From Siphonodentalium dalli (lineage: Eukaryota > Mollusca > Scaphopoda > Gadilida > Siphonodentaliidae), in contig CP136065.1 of the NCBI GenBank assembly GCA_032622095.1, positions 54,307,949 to 54,371,948 of the forward strand: a stretch of 64,000 nucleotides of DNA. The letters are read 5' to 3'. The notes under the pieces were generated by a model. It saw nothing but the letters and a program-made list of their open reading frames with translations. It was not told where the DNA came from and did not search any database. Numbering within the stretch: the stretch's first letter is position 1; the number at the start of each line of letters is the position of its first letter. Both the position numbers and the translations under genes were made by a program. This document shows positions 12,421-25,385 of the stretch, piece by piece.

Positions 12421-12669
12421 ATATTCGTTATACTTGAGTTAAACTGTGCTCGGACGAATTCGTCTGCTGAACAACAGCCGATGAACTGCTGAACGGGATC
12501 TTGAACTGCTGAGTGCTGAACGGGCATGGGTTTGTCAAATGGTGTCCCCTCCCTGCATTGCATTTGGATATGATCCGTCGATTACAAATCATTTGCACAA
12601 TCTACAATCGACTGTCTCAGTTATAAACGAGTTAAACTCGGTTTGTGCGAAAGTGCTGATAACTAATTT
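12421..12669. other. spacer in intron 2, nothing seen
   Basis: It contains a short repetition of GAACTGCTGA / TGCTGAACGGG words near 12470-12525; otherwise no structure. Confidence 0.4.
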
Positions 12670-13282
12670 AGTGTCGGCGCACACGATCCCGATTGACCCC
12701 CCGATTAATCCGACTGCAGGATCAATCGGGACAATCGGGACCGCGTCCGCCTAACAATGGAGCGGATTTTGTCGGATCCGATTTAATTGGACGGATCGTG
12801 GCGATGGCAACGCGCGTGTTTTGCTTGTCACATGACCGATCGTCACATGACCAATACCTCATTCAAAATGTCGGAATAGTTAGCGGTGACCACTATTCGA
12901 AATTAAACCAAGAATTCTGATCGATCGACAAGGAACAACGACTGGTAGACCTGTGGGCAGAAAATGAGTGCCTGTATAATAATCGCAACAAGCGGGCGGC
13001 AGCTGTGGAAATGTTTATTACGCCAATTTACGGCTATTGCTCGTGACCTCAATATATTATTAATATTATTTAATTTATTATTAATAAATATTAGTCTTTA
13101 GAAATACATATTAATATAAACCACCATGACTAGCTATAGTAACTGGCTAGCATAGCATGATTATATGACTGGAGTGAAAATCCGACTCATGTGCGCTGCC
13201 CCCCCCCCCCCGTTTTATCGGGTCCGATTTATGCGGTAGCCGGATTTAATCGTGCACAATCGGTATCGTGTGTGCCGACACT
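12670..13282. mobile_element. 613-bp MITE with TTA flanks, just upstream of exon 3
   Basis: Inverted ends AGTGTCGGCGCACACGAT / ATCGTGTGTGCCGACACT with TTA directly outside both, compatible with a PIF/Harbinger-type 3-bp target. The interior repeats CCGATT-type words and has a run of C at 13199-13211. It ends 110 bp before the exon 3 acceptor. Confidence 0.7.
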
Positions 13283-13392
13283 TAGTGTATAAACGACTGA
13301 TCGGCAGTTGACTCAGCATATTAGCATCACCCATATATATATATGGAAGGAAAACGCTATTTTACATGTTGACTTACTTTCATTCTTTTCAG

Positions 13393-13650
13393 TGTGCAAC
13401 ATGATGGAGGCCGGTGTTTTCTTATTTTTCGGAATGAAGGATGTAAGATCCAGATGCGTCATCCAGTCCTTCTCCAAAACGTTTCACATGCCATTTCTTA
13501 CTCCGCGCGCCACCTGGCGGCCGAGAAGGGAGACAAACATGAACACGAGCTTTGAAGTATACCTACGACCTGCGCACACTGAAGCGTTCATTGACATGAT
13601 CCGCCACTATAAATGGAGGAAGATCAATTACGTCTACAACTCTAACGAAG
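13393..13650 (+). CDS. iGluR exon 3: ATD lobe 1 (CNMMEAGVFLFFG...)
   Basis: The acceptor is TTCATTCTTTTCAG and the donor GTAATG. The exon has 2 bases, 85 codons and 1 base. The Cys two codons in is the GRIA ATD disulfide cysteine (CSQFSRGVYAIFG aligns with CNMMEAGVFLFFG). QSFSKTFHMPFLTP matches TSFCGTLHVSFITP, and FEVYLRPAHTEAFIDMI then HYKWRKINYVYNS matches FVIQMRPDLKGALLSLI then YYQWDKFAYLYDS. This is the strongest single exon for identity. The reading frame stays open upstream of the acceptor to 13308, but that part shows no similarity and lies against a MITE. Confidence 0.93.
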
Positions 13651-14074
13651 GTAATGGCTATGCTCTCGAAAATTGTCTTTGGGCGGAATGTCTGATGGGT
13701 ATATATCTATACTCAATGTCACGCAGCAGTCGTATGGCTGTGGACACGTTGGCTTCTCTATATTGTTCTTTAACTCATCCTTCACCAACTCAGGGAGCTA
13801 AGCCGCATTTAATCCTCATCAGTGTTATTTTCATTGTGTTGGGTATTGAATCTAACAGAACACGAATGATGTTTTCATTGTATTATGCTTTGGTTTTAAT
13901 ACATGTAAGAAAATTAGAAATCTATTTACTGAAATAAATACACATAAAACATGGTATGTTCCTAATATGTTTTGCACAGCTGCATGATGAAACCTCACCA
14001 ATGTATGCAAATGCAAATAGCTTATGCGTTTAATACTTGCTTGTTTCTATTTCCAGTCGTTCCTTGTTTACGTT

Positions 14075-14261
14075 ATATAAGGATTAACTGTCATGTGGAC
14101 TGTTTTTATAGAGATGTAACCGTGAGGTAAGTGGTCATAACTTGTGTAAAACCCGAAGGGTTTTACATACAAGTTATGACCAGGGTTTTACACAAGTTAT
14201 GACCACTTACCTCACGGTTACATCTCCATAAAAACAATCCATATGACAGTTAATCCTTATA
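14075..14261. repeat. 187-bp perfect-type hairpin in intron 3
   Basis: TATAAGGATTAACTGTCAT at the left pairs with its complement at the right, and the arms continue through GTAACCGTGAGGTAAGTGGT to a short centre AAACCCGAAGGGTTT. A classic foldback MITE. Confidence 0.85.
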
Positions 14262-14599
14262 TTTATATACATTTAGCGAAAAGGCCACTTTTGTAAATGT
14301 ATTTAAATCGAAAAGTGTATCGTGACAAAACCAGCCCAAAATATCCCATAGCACCCTTGGCAAAAGTTAACAGGAACAATTTATCTTTATATTGAAACCC
14401 GAATATTTATTAAGTCAATCCTGCGCGAGTCCAAATGCGCCCAAAACATTACGCGTTCGTCTTTCCAAAACCCGTGACGCGTCGATGTAATTATGAGGCT
14501 GCAGTTATGAGCTGGAGAAATAACTGCAACTAGCCACGTGGGCGCCGACCAATCAGAATGCTGGATTTAGTGATAATCACACTTAGTATGTAAATATAT

Positions 14600-14840
14600 A
14601 GTGATGTTTTTTATTCAATCAAATTTTATATTTTAATTTGATTTATGTCATTACTTATTCCTATGGGATAAAAATGTTGGAAACTGACAATTGTAATCAT
14701 GTAATCGAAAAGTATTCGATTACATTTACTAAAGTAATTGTAATCGTAATCGATTACATTGTTTAAATGTAATCAGTAATTGTAATCATGTATATCAAAA
14801 GTAATTGTAATCGTAAATGAATACATTGGCATGCAATCGC
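14600..14840. repeat. GTAATCGTAATC-rich repeat
   Basis: Strings of TAATTGTAATCGTAATCGAT words. The same block, with a flanking GGAAACT..AATTGTAATCA, recurs at 26640-26840, so it belongs to a dispersed element with a simple-sequence core. Confidence 0.7.
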
Positions 14841-16589
14841 CCCAATCCTAGCTGTCACCAAGTGTTCAAAAACAACCCAAACGTAAGAAATAGGGAAGTT
14901 CTAAACTCAAAAGGTTGTGATATTTGAAGATATTTGAAAATACAAGTTGGGTATTGAGCTGTAATGTATCTCTATCGTAGAGCAAAACAATCGTGGATGC
15001 CTAGTGTGAACAGCTGCGTTCTATCGACAGTGAAAATATAGTAATTAAGATGACGAGCATAGTTTTATAAGAACTTCACTCAGCGAGAAACAATCATATT
15101 GGTAAATTACAGGTGGATAAGTTGTCAATTGCGATAATTTTTTAGTATTATAACAATAAAACGACACCCTAAACCCATCAATCGAAAGTCCATCAAAACC
15201 CAGTTTAGTAAAACCAGCCCTGGTGTGACGAATCTGTCCTTTCTGAACAGTGGATTTCAATAATTCTTATACAATTAATGATCGGAGCTGTAAATTATAC
15301 CGAGTGCGTGTCTATCGTTTAAGTGCCGGCTTTTAGAGTTGTCGATTAACTGGTCACCGAAGGACCATAAACGCCCCATTAGACTCGGCAGTACTAGATG
15401 GTTTAAACCCGGTTTGAACTTCGTGTTTTAAACTTGGGAGGACAACTCGGCCCTTTATGTCTCTGAACAACTTGATGTCATAGCATTTATCGCCTCATAT
15501 AATCATATTTTGTTATCGTGCATGGAACATTAAAGTCTGTTCTTGTTGGTCTTTTTCTTATAAGATCCCAATGAAGAGCCTGTATGTCATTTATGTGCGG
15601 ATACTTGGAAGTTGGAAACTGATAATTTATCTGACTCCGGAAAGTCTTCTCAAATTATATAGAGTCTGTGTATTCGTATTTTCGTGTATTTACCCTCCTA
15701 ATTTGACCACCGGAGTGTGACAAAAGTGAGAAATAACTATTATTCATATGTCCCGAATAATACAAGTCCCAACCTTTATTCGCGGAACGTTTTGTGACTC
15801 AATCGTGTACACCGTATTTTTTTTTACGAATAGAGCAACGCTGTGGCGGAAATGGAACTGACACAAGAGCCAGTGTTTTCGTCACGTGGTATCCTGTACA
15901 TTCTGCGCGTTCGTCACATTCGTTTCCGGCGGCAACAAGAATTGACACCCTTATTGACAAATTGGTAGACGGAGCTGCCAGAGATCCGTAGCAGGTGTTT
16001 TTTTCTTAGATATGTTCTCATCGATAGCTATTAATGTGACACAGATGAGGTTCTTTCTGTACTGACAGTCATGGTCATTTTTCAGGTCATTCTTATATGA
16101 TCACATCTAAATAAATACTTAATGACCTTAATTAAGGAGGGGCGATTAGATATTGTTTAGTATCTAGTCCCAACCACAAGGGACACACATGCATGATCAC
16201 TATATTAAATCAAGATATATTAAGGATTGGTATTCGCTGAGAAGTAGTGTTTTTAATGTTGATATAATAGTACTAATATTGACTAAATAACGGATATATT
16301 TGAAGACGTATGTTTGTAGATGGTTCCACTAACCTCCCCTTTTCTGACCAAACCAATAGGAAAATGTGGCTTATGTACGACGAAAGTTGATCACTTGTGG
16401 TGTTGTAAATTCTTTCATACAAATCTCCGTTATTTATAGTCAAAGCACGTTCTATAATAAAGTTATCACCGTTCGTTAAATTAAGTATAGTATGTCGGTT
16501 TACTACCACAAAATACAGGTAGCGCCCCCCCCCATTTACCAAAGTTACGGTCCATTGTCATACACCCGCTTTTTGACTAACTATGGGTG
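14841..16589. other. intron 3, nothing recognised
   Basis: AT-rich sequence with short open frames only; no domain, RNA gene or clear repeat found. Confidence 0.4.
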
Positions 16590-17503
16590 TCATGGATTGA
16601 CTTGGTTTGTCTGTCTGTTTGTCCGTCTATCCATATGTTTGTTCCCCCCGCCAGTTAATACATCCGGATATATATATCGGCCATGGGTATCCGAATCTGA
16701 ATGAAATTTGTTCGGCATCTGGATTTCAAAGGATGTCCCAATGACATTGTTAGCGTTTTACGTTCTATATTTATCCATCATTGTTCATCTGGAAACAGTA
16801 GTTCTCTGTGAGTCCAGGCATATATATCAGACAAGGCTTATTGGATCTGAATGAAATTGGTATGGAGGTTCATCGTGATGACTGCTTTCAAAGAAGGGTC
16901 ATTGATGTTGTTCGAACTTTATAGAGTTGTCCCAAGTTGATATCACAGCCATGGTTCATCGGATATCAATGCAATTTGGTGCAGAGGTTCGTTTTACCCA
17001 ATGAGGTTGCTATAAAGTTTCGTTCTAGAGTTATCATTCTCTGTTTTCCCAAACATAATGTGTTATTTCCGTCCACATGAGTATCACAACCATGGATTTT
17101 TGGATCTCAATGAAATTTTGTATAAATATTTACAATCGCAAGGCCTTGGAATAAAGTGTTGGATTTGTTCGAAATTTCCCATTAAAGTTTTCTATCCTTT
17201 GTTTATTTTAAATTCGAGTTCCGACCTTCCCATGTTTCAATTAGGTACCGTCGGTGTTGCCTGCTGATGGATAAAAAATTTAAATAATGTAAGAAAAAAT
17301 GATAAAAGAAATGATCAAAATTATTAAAGATTGTAAAATGATAAAAAATTACAAAAATTGTTAAAGAGTGTAAGAAAACTTTATAAAACATGTTTAGGCC
17401 ATATAATTTCTTATATATGCGAGGTCTACGCATATATAAGAGCATGCATTGGCACATGGTCTTTAAGGTTGCGTCAGCGCAGCTCCCGCCATGAACGGGT
17501 TAA
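16590..17503. repeat. degenerate dispersed repeat units plus a decayed hairpin element
   Basis: 16590-17225 has about five diverged units with GGTTCATCGGATATCAATG-like text, the family also seen at 6.4-7.3 kb. From 17270 to 17503 comes a decayed relative of the nested palindromes: TTAGGCCATATAATTTC, a shortened TATATGCGAGG hairpin, TGCATTGGCACA and a CATGAACGGGTTAAG end. Confidence 0.6.
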
Positions 17504-18872
17504 GATTATTCTGGGTTTCTGATTGAAAAAGCTGAGTTTTCAAATTTTGACAGAGGTATGGGCCTGTTTCTTGGTTTCCGCGTGATATCTATCAAATACC
17601 ATGCGTTTTAAAATAAACTGATGGGCGTATTATGCCACGCCGCATGGTGTTGCGCTTGGTCGCAATTCATCGTGTATACATAACTCACTATGGCATATAT
17701 CCATTTTCTCCTCCTACGCATGAGTTAAGATAACGATAGAAAATAATTGGAAATGAATTATCAGATAAAACAATTGGGCTAATGACAAATAATGTGACCC
17801 CATATCGACAAATGACTTGCGGCGTTGGATTTTGTTGGGCATCTGTCAATGTAAATGAGATTTCTTCTATCACACCGCATGTGACTGCTGTCTCACCCCA
17901 CATAAACCCTTTTAACGAGCTACCAGCATGTCTTGTGTAAACGCTAATACAAACCAGTTATGCACCTAACTGGTTAAAACGGAGAACGTTCAGCATAAGC
18001 GCACGTGTAAACGCCGAATCACATAGCATGAATATTACACTAGACTAACTATGTGAACACATTTCGTAACACGTAAACAATGGCCGCTTCACAAATGACA
18101 AACGAAATAGTTCCACACTGGAACAAATTGTCATCGTTGCAATAAATCGTCAAACTCGTCAAACTAACATGTTTCTGTCATATAAACATGTTGCCCTCTA
18201 TAATGGTACCGATATGGACGTACATTTCCCCATGGCAAACGTAGTTAGTTGTATACCGAAAACACCCACGATAATCAAGAAAATCGCATGAGACTTCTCC
18301 ACAGATGTACCGTTACGAACTTACTGGAATGTGCCAAAGATTGGTATAAAACAAAAAAATCAGAATGAGGTTCTTGGGTTTGGAGAAAAATGATCCATCA
18401 TAACCTGGCATGGACAAATTCCCCCCTCGGGGCCCGATGTTTGGTCCGGACACTCGGCAAGCATCGTGTCTGTCCAAATAGCTGGCCCCTCGGGTGAGAT
18501 TTGTTCATCCCACATCCCAGGCCATGCTGGATAATATTAATCTCACTTCTCAGTTGTCTCACATGGGCTGTCTGTGGCAAAATATGCAGGGGATGAGAGA
18601 AAATAACTTATCACAAACAGCCATGCAGGAGTATTTTACTGGAGGGAGATATATACGTTTCGTAAGCCTAATATATTTGTGCGAGGGCGTCCCTTAAATG
18701 TGTCATGTAGAAAAGTAGCAGGAAAGAAATGTTCTTGGCGGTGTTATTGTCGTATAGGTCTCCCCTGAAATCAATTATCACAGTGTTTTCAACTAACGCT
18801 GTTACAATGATAGATCATCCGAGGAGTGCAATCGGAAAGTCAATATCAATTGTCGGGGCAATATGTGAAGAT
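17504..18872. other. intron 3, nothing recognised
   Basis: No gene or confident repeat. A frame pair around 18398-18697 is open on both strands but short and unlike any family I know. Confidence 0.35.
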
Positions 18873-19820
18873 GGCGCCTGATGATAAATCCATGTACTAT
18901 CAGTCACTATTTCGTGCCTCCATATGTAGATGAATTCAAGTTACAGATGAAGAATTGCCAAAAACCCTTAGGCCCATTATTGGCGTCGCACTTCCATGGC
19001 ATCGGATACAATTCAATTAGATCCGATGAAAGTGCGATAAACCAAATTTCGTTACAGACGGCTGCGCTTTCATCGCATCGAATACAATTGAGAAGTTGTA
19101 TTGGTATTATGTTCGTCGCGTGCGATGACGTATTTCAAATGTTTTGACTCCCCAAGGCGCTTCTGATGTTATGTTGGCGGAAACTCATGGCGCATTAAAT
19201 GTTGACTGTGTCAGATTGATACTATATGCTTTATTATTCCCTTATATACCCTCAGTCTCACTATCATGCAACGTATCACTATATTTCGTGGTCGGTCATT
19301 TATAGGTCTACACAGGCATCACGCTATTTAATTAGCCTAATATTCGTTATCTACACGATTAGGCCTATATTATTAACTTCTAATTGATACACATATATTA
19401 GGGTATGTATACGCTATAAAAGCTCCATATACCCCGCGAAGACGTTGGGCCTTCATCGAATCGAAGACAATAAAATTACGTCATCCACGTATTTCCCCTT
19501 CGTAACGGGGATTTCAATTTACGGAAAGCCGAACGTGACAATCTTGTGTGCATTGTATTCGATGCGATGAAAGTTCGACCGTTTGTAACCAATGCGGTTT
19601 TAATTCAAAGTCTGTCGGACCTTTAATGCTGGCCCGATACATCAGATATAACCGTTAAAGACTTCGGACTTTCATCGCACAGCATACAATAGGGTGGACT
19701 ACATTGTAGTCGAAGCGACGTATGTAATGGGCCTAATTGTTTTGGTAATTCTTCGTCTGTAACTTGAATTCATCTACACATGGAGGCACGAAATAGTGAC
19801 GGATAGTACATGGATTTATC
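18873..19820. mobile_element. 948-bp element with 85-90-bp inverted ends
   Basis: GATAAATCCATGTACTATC at the left pairs with GATAGTACATGGATTTATC at the right. The arms continue through GAGGCACGAAATAGTGA and ATTCAAGTTACAG. The interior carries further facing copies of GCATCGGATACAATT-like words. It ends 46 bp before the LINE fragment. Confidence 0.78.
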
Positions 19821-19866
19821 GTTAGGGACTATTTTACAAATTTAAAAAACTTGTATTCCCGAGTAA

Positions 19867-21339
19867 ATTTGTGCGACGTATCTCAAACATGCATACCGAC
19901 ACTGCGAGCATTATTCTGTACAACTTTCGGAACAATTTAACATTGGACAAGGAACAAGACAGGGAGAGGTTCTCTCGCCACTGTTTTACCTCGTCTGTAT
20001 TAATGATTTGTTAATTCACTTGAGCGGTTCGCGTTTCGGCATGAACATCAACTCAGTGTCATGTGTTGCACCGGCCACAGCCGATGACATAGCCCTTCTT
20101 TCTCTCACCAAGTCAGGCTTAGACAATCTTATCAACACGTGTCACGCATATAGTGTTCGATGGAGATTCCAATTCTCTTGCTCGAAGAGTCTCATTGTTG
20201 TATTCAATGAATGCAAATCTCACTACAACAGTTCTGACCGACAATGGAAGATTGGAGATAGAGTCATACGAGAAGAGAAGGAATGTGTCCACCTCGGTCT
20301 TCTTCAAAATAAGTTCGCAAATTTCTCATCTCGTGCATCCATCGTGTCCTCGAAAATGAGGAAAAACTTATTCTCTGTTACCGGCAATGAACTACTGAAA
20401 TGTGTAATCTCCTGAAGACTATAGTGCTGTCCAGAGCTCTATACGGATGTGGTGTAACGCCCCTTAACAACAGAACGTCCATCACTATCGTGGAGCGATC
20501 ACTGAGAACGTGCGTTAAATTTGCACAGTCACTACCCACGAGAGCTAGTACAAAACTCACTCTTGGCTTAGTTCGAATTCTCCCAATTCAAATGGAAATT
20601 CACCAGCGGAAGCTATGTTTCCTCGGAAGCCTGATTCATCTCTCTCCAGAAAAACAAACTTCGCTGAAACTGTTCTTATTTAAGGCACATCTGTTTAGCC
20701 TCTTCCATCGCCCAGCAAGAATTTTTTTTTCGGAGATTTTCCCAATTCTTGAGGAATATGGCCTTGCCCCCCCCCCCCCCATCTTGAATACTTCATGCTA
20801 AACGGACACTTTCCAGATCTAAAGTCTTGGAAACTTATTGTAAAAAATGTTGTACAGATTAAATACGTCGAACAGTGGAGAAATTCAGTTTCTTTGGACC
20901 ACAACTTGTTGATACTCGGAAAAGTCATTCAAGATCCACTATCTGGCTGGACAATTTGGAAGATGCTGCAGTCCTATCCGCAAAACTGAAAAACCTGGCC
21001 CTTCTGTTGAACAGAACAACATATTGCAATAACCTAATGTGCCAGCAATGCCTAGCTATGTATGACAATGAAATTCACCATGCATTACAATCGTGCACCT
21101 CGTTGTTTATTCTAGCACTGAGAAATCACTTATGGGACACATTAATCAACCACCATGGAGTCCCCGTCACACTTTATCTCGACAGCCTTCCAAGATGTTA
21201 CTTTTACGCACTACTCCTTGGTTCTGATGATCCACGCATCACCTCGAATGTAGAACACTGCCGCGAGCAGATAATGGACACATCTGCTTTATTCCTTCTG
21301 GTTATGACCAGGTCGATGAGAGAATCTAATAGGAGATGA
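19867..21339 (+). pseudogene. non-LTR retrotransposon (LINE) reverse transcriptase fragment
   Basis: The 3' half of a LINE ORF2-like protein in at least three frames. QGTRQGEVLSPLFYLVCIND is the RT motif where most LINEs have QGxRQGGxLSP, followed by TADDIALLS with the catalytic ADD (about 20070-20110). Frame changes at about 20400 lead to the post-RT region (SRALYGCGVTPLNN, KFAQSLPTR), then near 20880 to a third frame with a C-x2-C-x8-12-H type tail (NLMCQQCLAMYDNEIHHAL). The 5' part is absent and the frameshifts make it dead. It lies in the same direction as the host gene. I cannot place the clade. Confidence 0.85.
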
Positions 21340-22213
21340 CTTATAAAACACAACTCCGACCATACGCGTGTGAGATACTGACAGCTCAGCAACATATTGT
21401 TTTTGTATATGCTTTAAAGCTCAGAATGCCTCGCTTTTGCATAACATCGTATACAGGTATAACGCAAATGTTCAATTCGTGCTTACCTGATCTTCCAAAC
21501 AACATAGATTCCATTTACCATTTCTGGAAAGTTTTTCACACGTGAAAATTTGTCGTTTAGTCAAGTTACCACTCACTTCGACATACCAATCACAAAGCAT
21601 TCTGAGCTTCCATCACATTCAATATTCCTGTTATTTTTTCTCAAAACCCACATCACTATTTATACTGTCGTCTGTGTATATTATTGTAATATATTCAATC
21701 TCTCCTTAGAAGGAGGCAATAAAATGTATATTCGATGCGATGAAAGATCGACGTCGGTAACTGTTATATCTAAAAATAACACAAAACAACCAAATCACGA
21801 CTTACCAGATTCACACTCTTTAAAATGTGTTTTCGCTGTGGCCCGCGCCATAAAACGGAATAACGGATATATGTCCACTACTCGCGCCCAACTATTCTCA
21901 ATAAAATCCAATATGGGCTTATTTTAGAATCAAATTATCCAGTATCAACCTATGTGAATAGTATAGGTCGATTATGAACCAATTTCGCGGTAATAATATA
22001 TGTTGTTGTATTAGCAGTACGTCTGCATGTCTTTTGTATTATAAATTTCTTTCAATTTTCTTTTGCTCCACACACCAGTCAATGGAGTGGCACGACAACC
22101 ATGGTGGTTATATCCAGATATGATCAAATGTCTCCCCTAGTGATAGCAGAATGGCACTGCAATGTCATAGCAGTTTTTAATTTTTCGCGAACAAGTGAAG
22201 AAAACGCTCTTTG
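21340..22213. other. intron 3 after the LINE, nothing certain
   Basis: Possibly LINE 3' UTR in the first few hundred bases. The words GCGCCATAAAACGGAATAACGG at 21845-21870 recur near 48600-48640, so a dispersed repeat is present. Confidence 0.35.
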
Positions 22214-22603
22214 TTAACCCTTTACCCAACAAACCGGCCAAAACCGGCCAAATAAAGCTTCAACAGCCTAAAATATCTTCGGTCTGTCTCAATAGAACCA
22301 TACAAATATGGGTATCATTGGAACCGGCTCCTTGACCACATTGTGATAGTTACAGTTATGCCCTGTGCCAATGCATTCTCTTATATATGCGAGTCGACCA
22401 TAGGTCGCCTCGCATATATAAGAGAATGCATTGGCCTAAAAAAAATCTTTTTTTACCATTTTTTCTTACATTCTTTAACAATTTTATAATTTTTAATGTG
22501 TTAAGCCAATGCATTCTCTTATATATGCGAGGCGACCTATGGTCGACTCGCATATATAAGAGAATGCATTGGCACAGGGCCCTTCTGTTGGGTAAAGGGT
22601 TAA
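22214..22603. mobile_element. nested palindromic element, TTAACCC type, copy 1
   Basis: 390 bp. Outer inverted ends TTAACCCTTTACCCAACA / TGTTGGGTAAAGGGTTAA, with TTAA at both tips. A one-sided stretch (AATAAAGCTTCAACAGCC...) follows the left end, then the same CCCTGTG-bounded pair of 66-bp hairpin modules found in the GTGACCC type. Almost identical to 30104-30503. Confidence 0.88.
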
Positions 22604-24290
22604 TACCATATATCACGCTAACAATGGACGCTCGGTATTGCACCACGGTGAATGGATGTCCTATTAAATGTTGTGGCTTGCATGTGTCTTTCTGTAGGAT
22701 AAAATGTCACATAATCGCGTGTTTGTCAACATTTTTTGGTCCCCGAAATCGGGGCGTGCAAAAGTGAGCCAATAATGGCTTTAAAGTCCTCACAGAAATA
22801 AGTCTTTCTCTAATAGATACGAATCATAGAATTTAGAAAAATCGGCTCCGTGCAGCGTGAAACAATTGACAAAGACTGTTATGTGTTAGTCTATTCCTGG
22901 TTATGATGACATGGGCACACCCCCCCCGAGTATATACATGTATATATAATGTATGTATGCTGGTTTTCTGTGTATTTGTCAACCTGTCATACCACTACCA
23001 TCAAACACCGTATACATGTTTTGTGTTCAAAATCAGCCTTTCTCTGTTATGTGTGTACACGGTGCCATGACGGCTCGTGGTACATTAGCCATTTAATGCT
23101 TTACACATGTTCGACAGTGGGTGTTATTGAAATATACTGAATGAGATATTACGCCCAGGGGACCATGCGCAAGCTTCGTGTGTATGGGCCTAAACTTATA
23201 TTCAGCTAATGCCCAAATCGACTGATTGTTGAAGAAGTAATCGCCGTTATGAGATTTGGTCCGAAAGTCAGGTTCTGAGGATTAAAATATGTCGATAAAT
23301 ATTATATGTCAAATACTCATACGGGGACTTTATATGCCCCTTAAATACATATTTGAATCATATAAACTAGAACAAAAGCATCGCTAGGGCGTGGCAAAAT
23401 ATTCCCGTTGTAATTCGAACAAATCTTAACTTTACTTTTACATATTTCATTCCATTTAGTTTAGTCTATCTAAGTTATCATCCTGAAACCAAAAGCGAAC
23501 GTACGGCCATACGGACGAACAGATCAATAACATTGTACGTCCCGTTTAACGGGCGTATAAAAATCTGCTCCCAGCATGAAACAACAAAGAGTTTTCCTTG
23601 TAACTGTATGCTTAATAAAGGTAAAGAGCGTTTATCTTACATTTGAGCGAACAATTGACAACATCTAGACAGGTGCGGTGACTGGAATTTCAGAAAATAT
23701 AAGGGTTGCATATGTCGGTCTTTCGTGTATATCACCCTATCATACCACTACCATCATATATCGTATACATATTGTATGTTTTAATTGAGCCATATCCGTA
23801 TAAAGTTTTCACACTTGTCAACTTGCTCTATACTCAATAATACGATATGTCGCCTTGATGCCTTGACCATTTACCGTGTTTCATTTGTTCAACAGTGAGT
23901 GTTCTTGAAAGACACTGAATGATCTATTACGCCCAGAGGACATCCAATCTTAGTGCACAGGAGCCTAAAAATAACCACATCTTACGCTGGAAGGGAGTGA
24001 TTATTGAACACGTAATCGCTGTGGTTAGATCTGGATCCAAATGTCTCCGGGTTATCCGGTTTCGTAATAAGACGGAATTGGCCCGGATCAGTTCTCCGTG
24101 TGATCGATTAGCTAACACAGTTGGTACTGATGGGGGCTATTAATATCTCGTTTTACCGCTATAGGATGTGATCCAGAAAAATACCAAAGTCTCCGATACG
24201 CCGGTACATAGTAATTAGAAACGTTATCTTAAACATTTACACAACTAACTTCCCGATGTTGCATTTGAGAAGAATTCGCACGGGAATTGT
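22604..24290. other. intron 3, nothing recognised
   Basis: Two loosely similar stretches (about 22945-23160 and 23700-23945, sharing CATACCACTACCATCA and TTACGCCCAG) indicate an old duplication. No gene seen. Confidence 0.4.
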
Positions 24291-24680
24291 AATGTGTATA
24301 ACATTAGTAAACCTTATTTTAATGTGTATAACATTATTGGACCTTATTTTAATGTGTATAACATTACTGGACCTTATTTTAATGGATATAACATTATTGG
24401 ACCTTATTTTAATGTGTATAACATTATTGGACATTATTTTAATGGATATAGCATTATTGGACCTTATTTTAATGTATATAACATTATTGGAGCTTATTTT
24501 AATGGATATAACATTATTGGACCTTATTTTAATGTGTATAACATTATTGGACCTTATTTTAATGTGTATAACATTATTGGACCTTATGTTAATGGATATA
24601 GCATTATTGGACCTTATTTTAATGTGTATAACATTATTGGACCTTATTTTAATGGATATAATATTATTGGACCTTATTTC
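24291..24680. repeat. 30-bp minisatellite, 13 units
   Basis: Thirteen tandem units of AATGTGTATAACATTATTGG plus ACCTTATTTT, with a GTGTATA / GGATATA alternation between units. Because 30 is a multiple of 3, several frames stay open on both strands; the repetitive frames are not evidence of a protein. Confidence 0.95.
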
Positions 24681-25385
24681 TACGCGATGGAAACATTTAG
24701 ATCAACTACTGTACGAAGCAATACCGTTTTCATCTGAATTTTACAATCCAGTAATTGTTATTTTCATATTTAATTATCTATAAAATTTACGCTTTCGGAT
24801 TATATTTATCACATAGTTAGCCCCTAAACCCGGCCTCACATTTTTTAGTAAGACACACTTATATTATCGGCACGCGCAGTAACGTATGAGCTTAGCGCAA
24901 TGATATCGATCAATGTAATTTTTATGTTAATTATAATATAATTATTATATCTAATTTGTGCTGGGTTTGACCGTTAGATAAAAATGTGTGATAAGGGTGG
25001 TTGAACAATTTTGTCAACATGAAAAGACACATTTAAAATGGAAATCTATCTTTTCTTGAATGTGTCTTTACTTCTTCTTTGGTTGTGATAATGAAATCCA
25101 TATTATTTTTTGTTAACCCCAGCCGTTTTGAGATCGTTTTTCCTAAAATATGAATATGTGATCAAAATTATCTCAAATTCGTCGCAATTCTATACGAAAT
25201 TTATTGACATCATCCACTAAATTCGATATAGCTCTAGCTCGGCTCGCATTCGATTTAGTGCACTCGGTTAATAAATGTCATATACAATTGCGATTCATTA
25301 GATATCCTATATATATGACCAATAAAGGCCAACAAGGCCGCATTAACACATTGGCACAATTTTGTGCCATTATTTGTCATATTAT

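Noticed and set aside
13308-13392. Upstream extension of the exon 3 frame to an ATG at 13308
   Set aside because: A strong acceptor starts the exon at 13393, and the upstream part has no similarity and lies next to a MITE.
22356-22767. Repeated open frames with peptide words MRVDHRSPRIYKRMHW and MRGDLWSTRIYKRMHW on both strands (also at 25.6, 30.4, 48.0 kb)
   Set aside because: They are the 66-bp hairpin module and its complement read as protein; the frames exist only because the palindrome lacks stops.
24256-24783. 175-codon frame rich in LLDLILMCIT
   Set aside because: It is the 30-bp minisatellite translated; alternative frames and the other strand are equally open.
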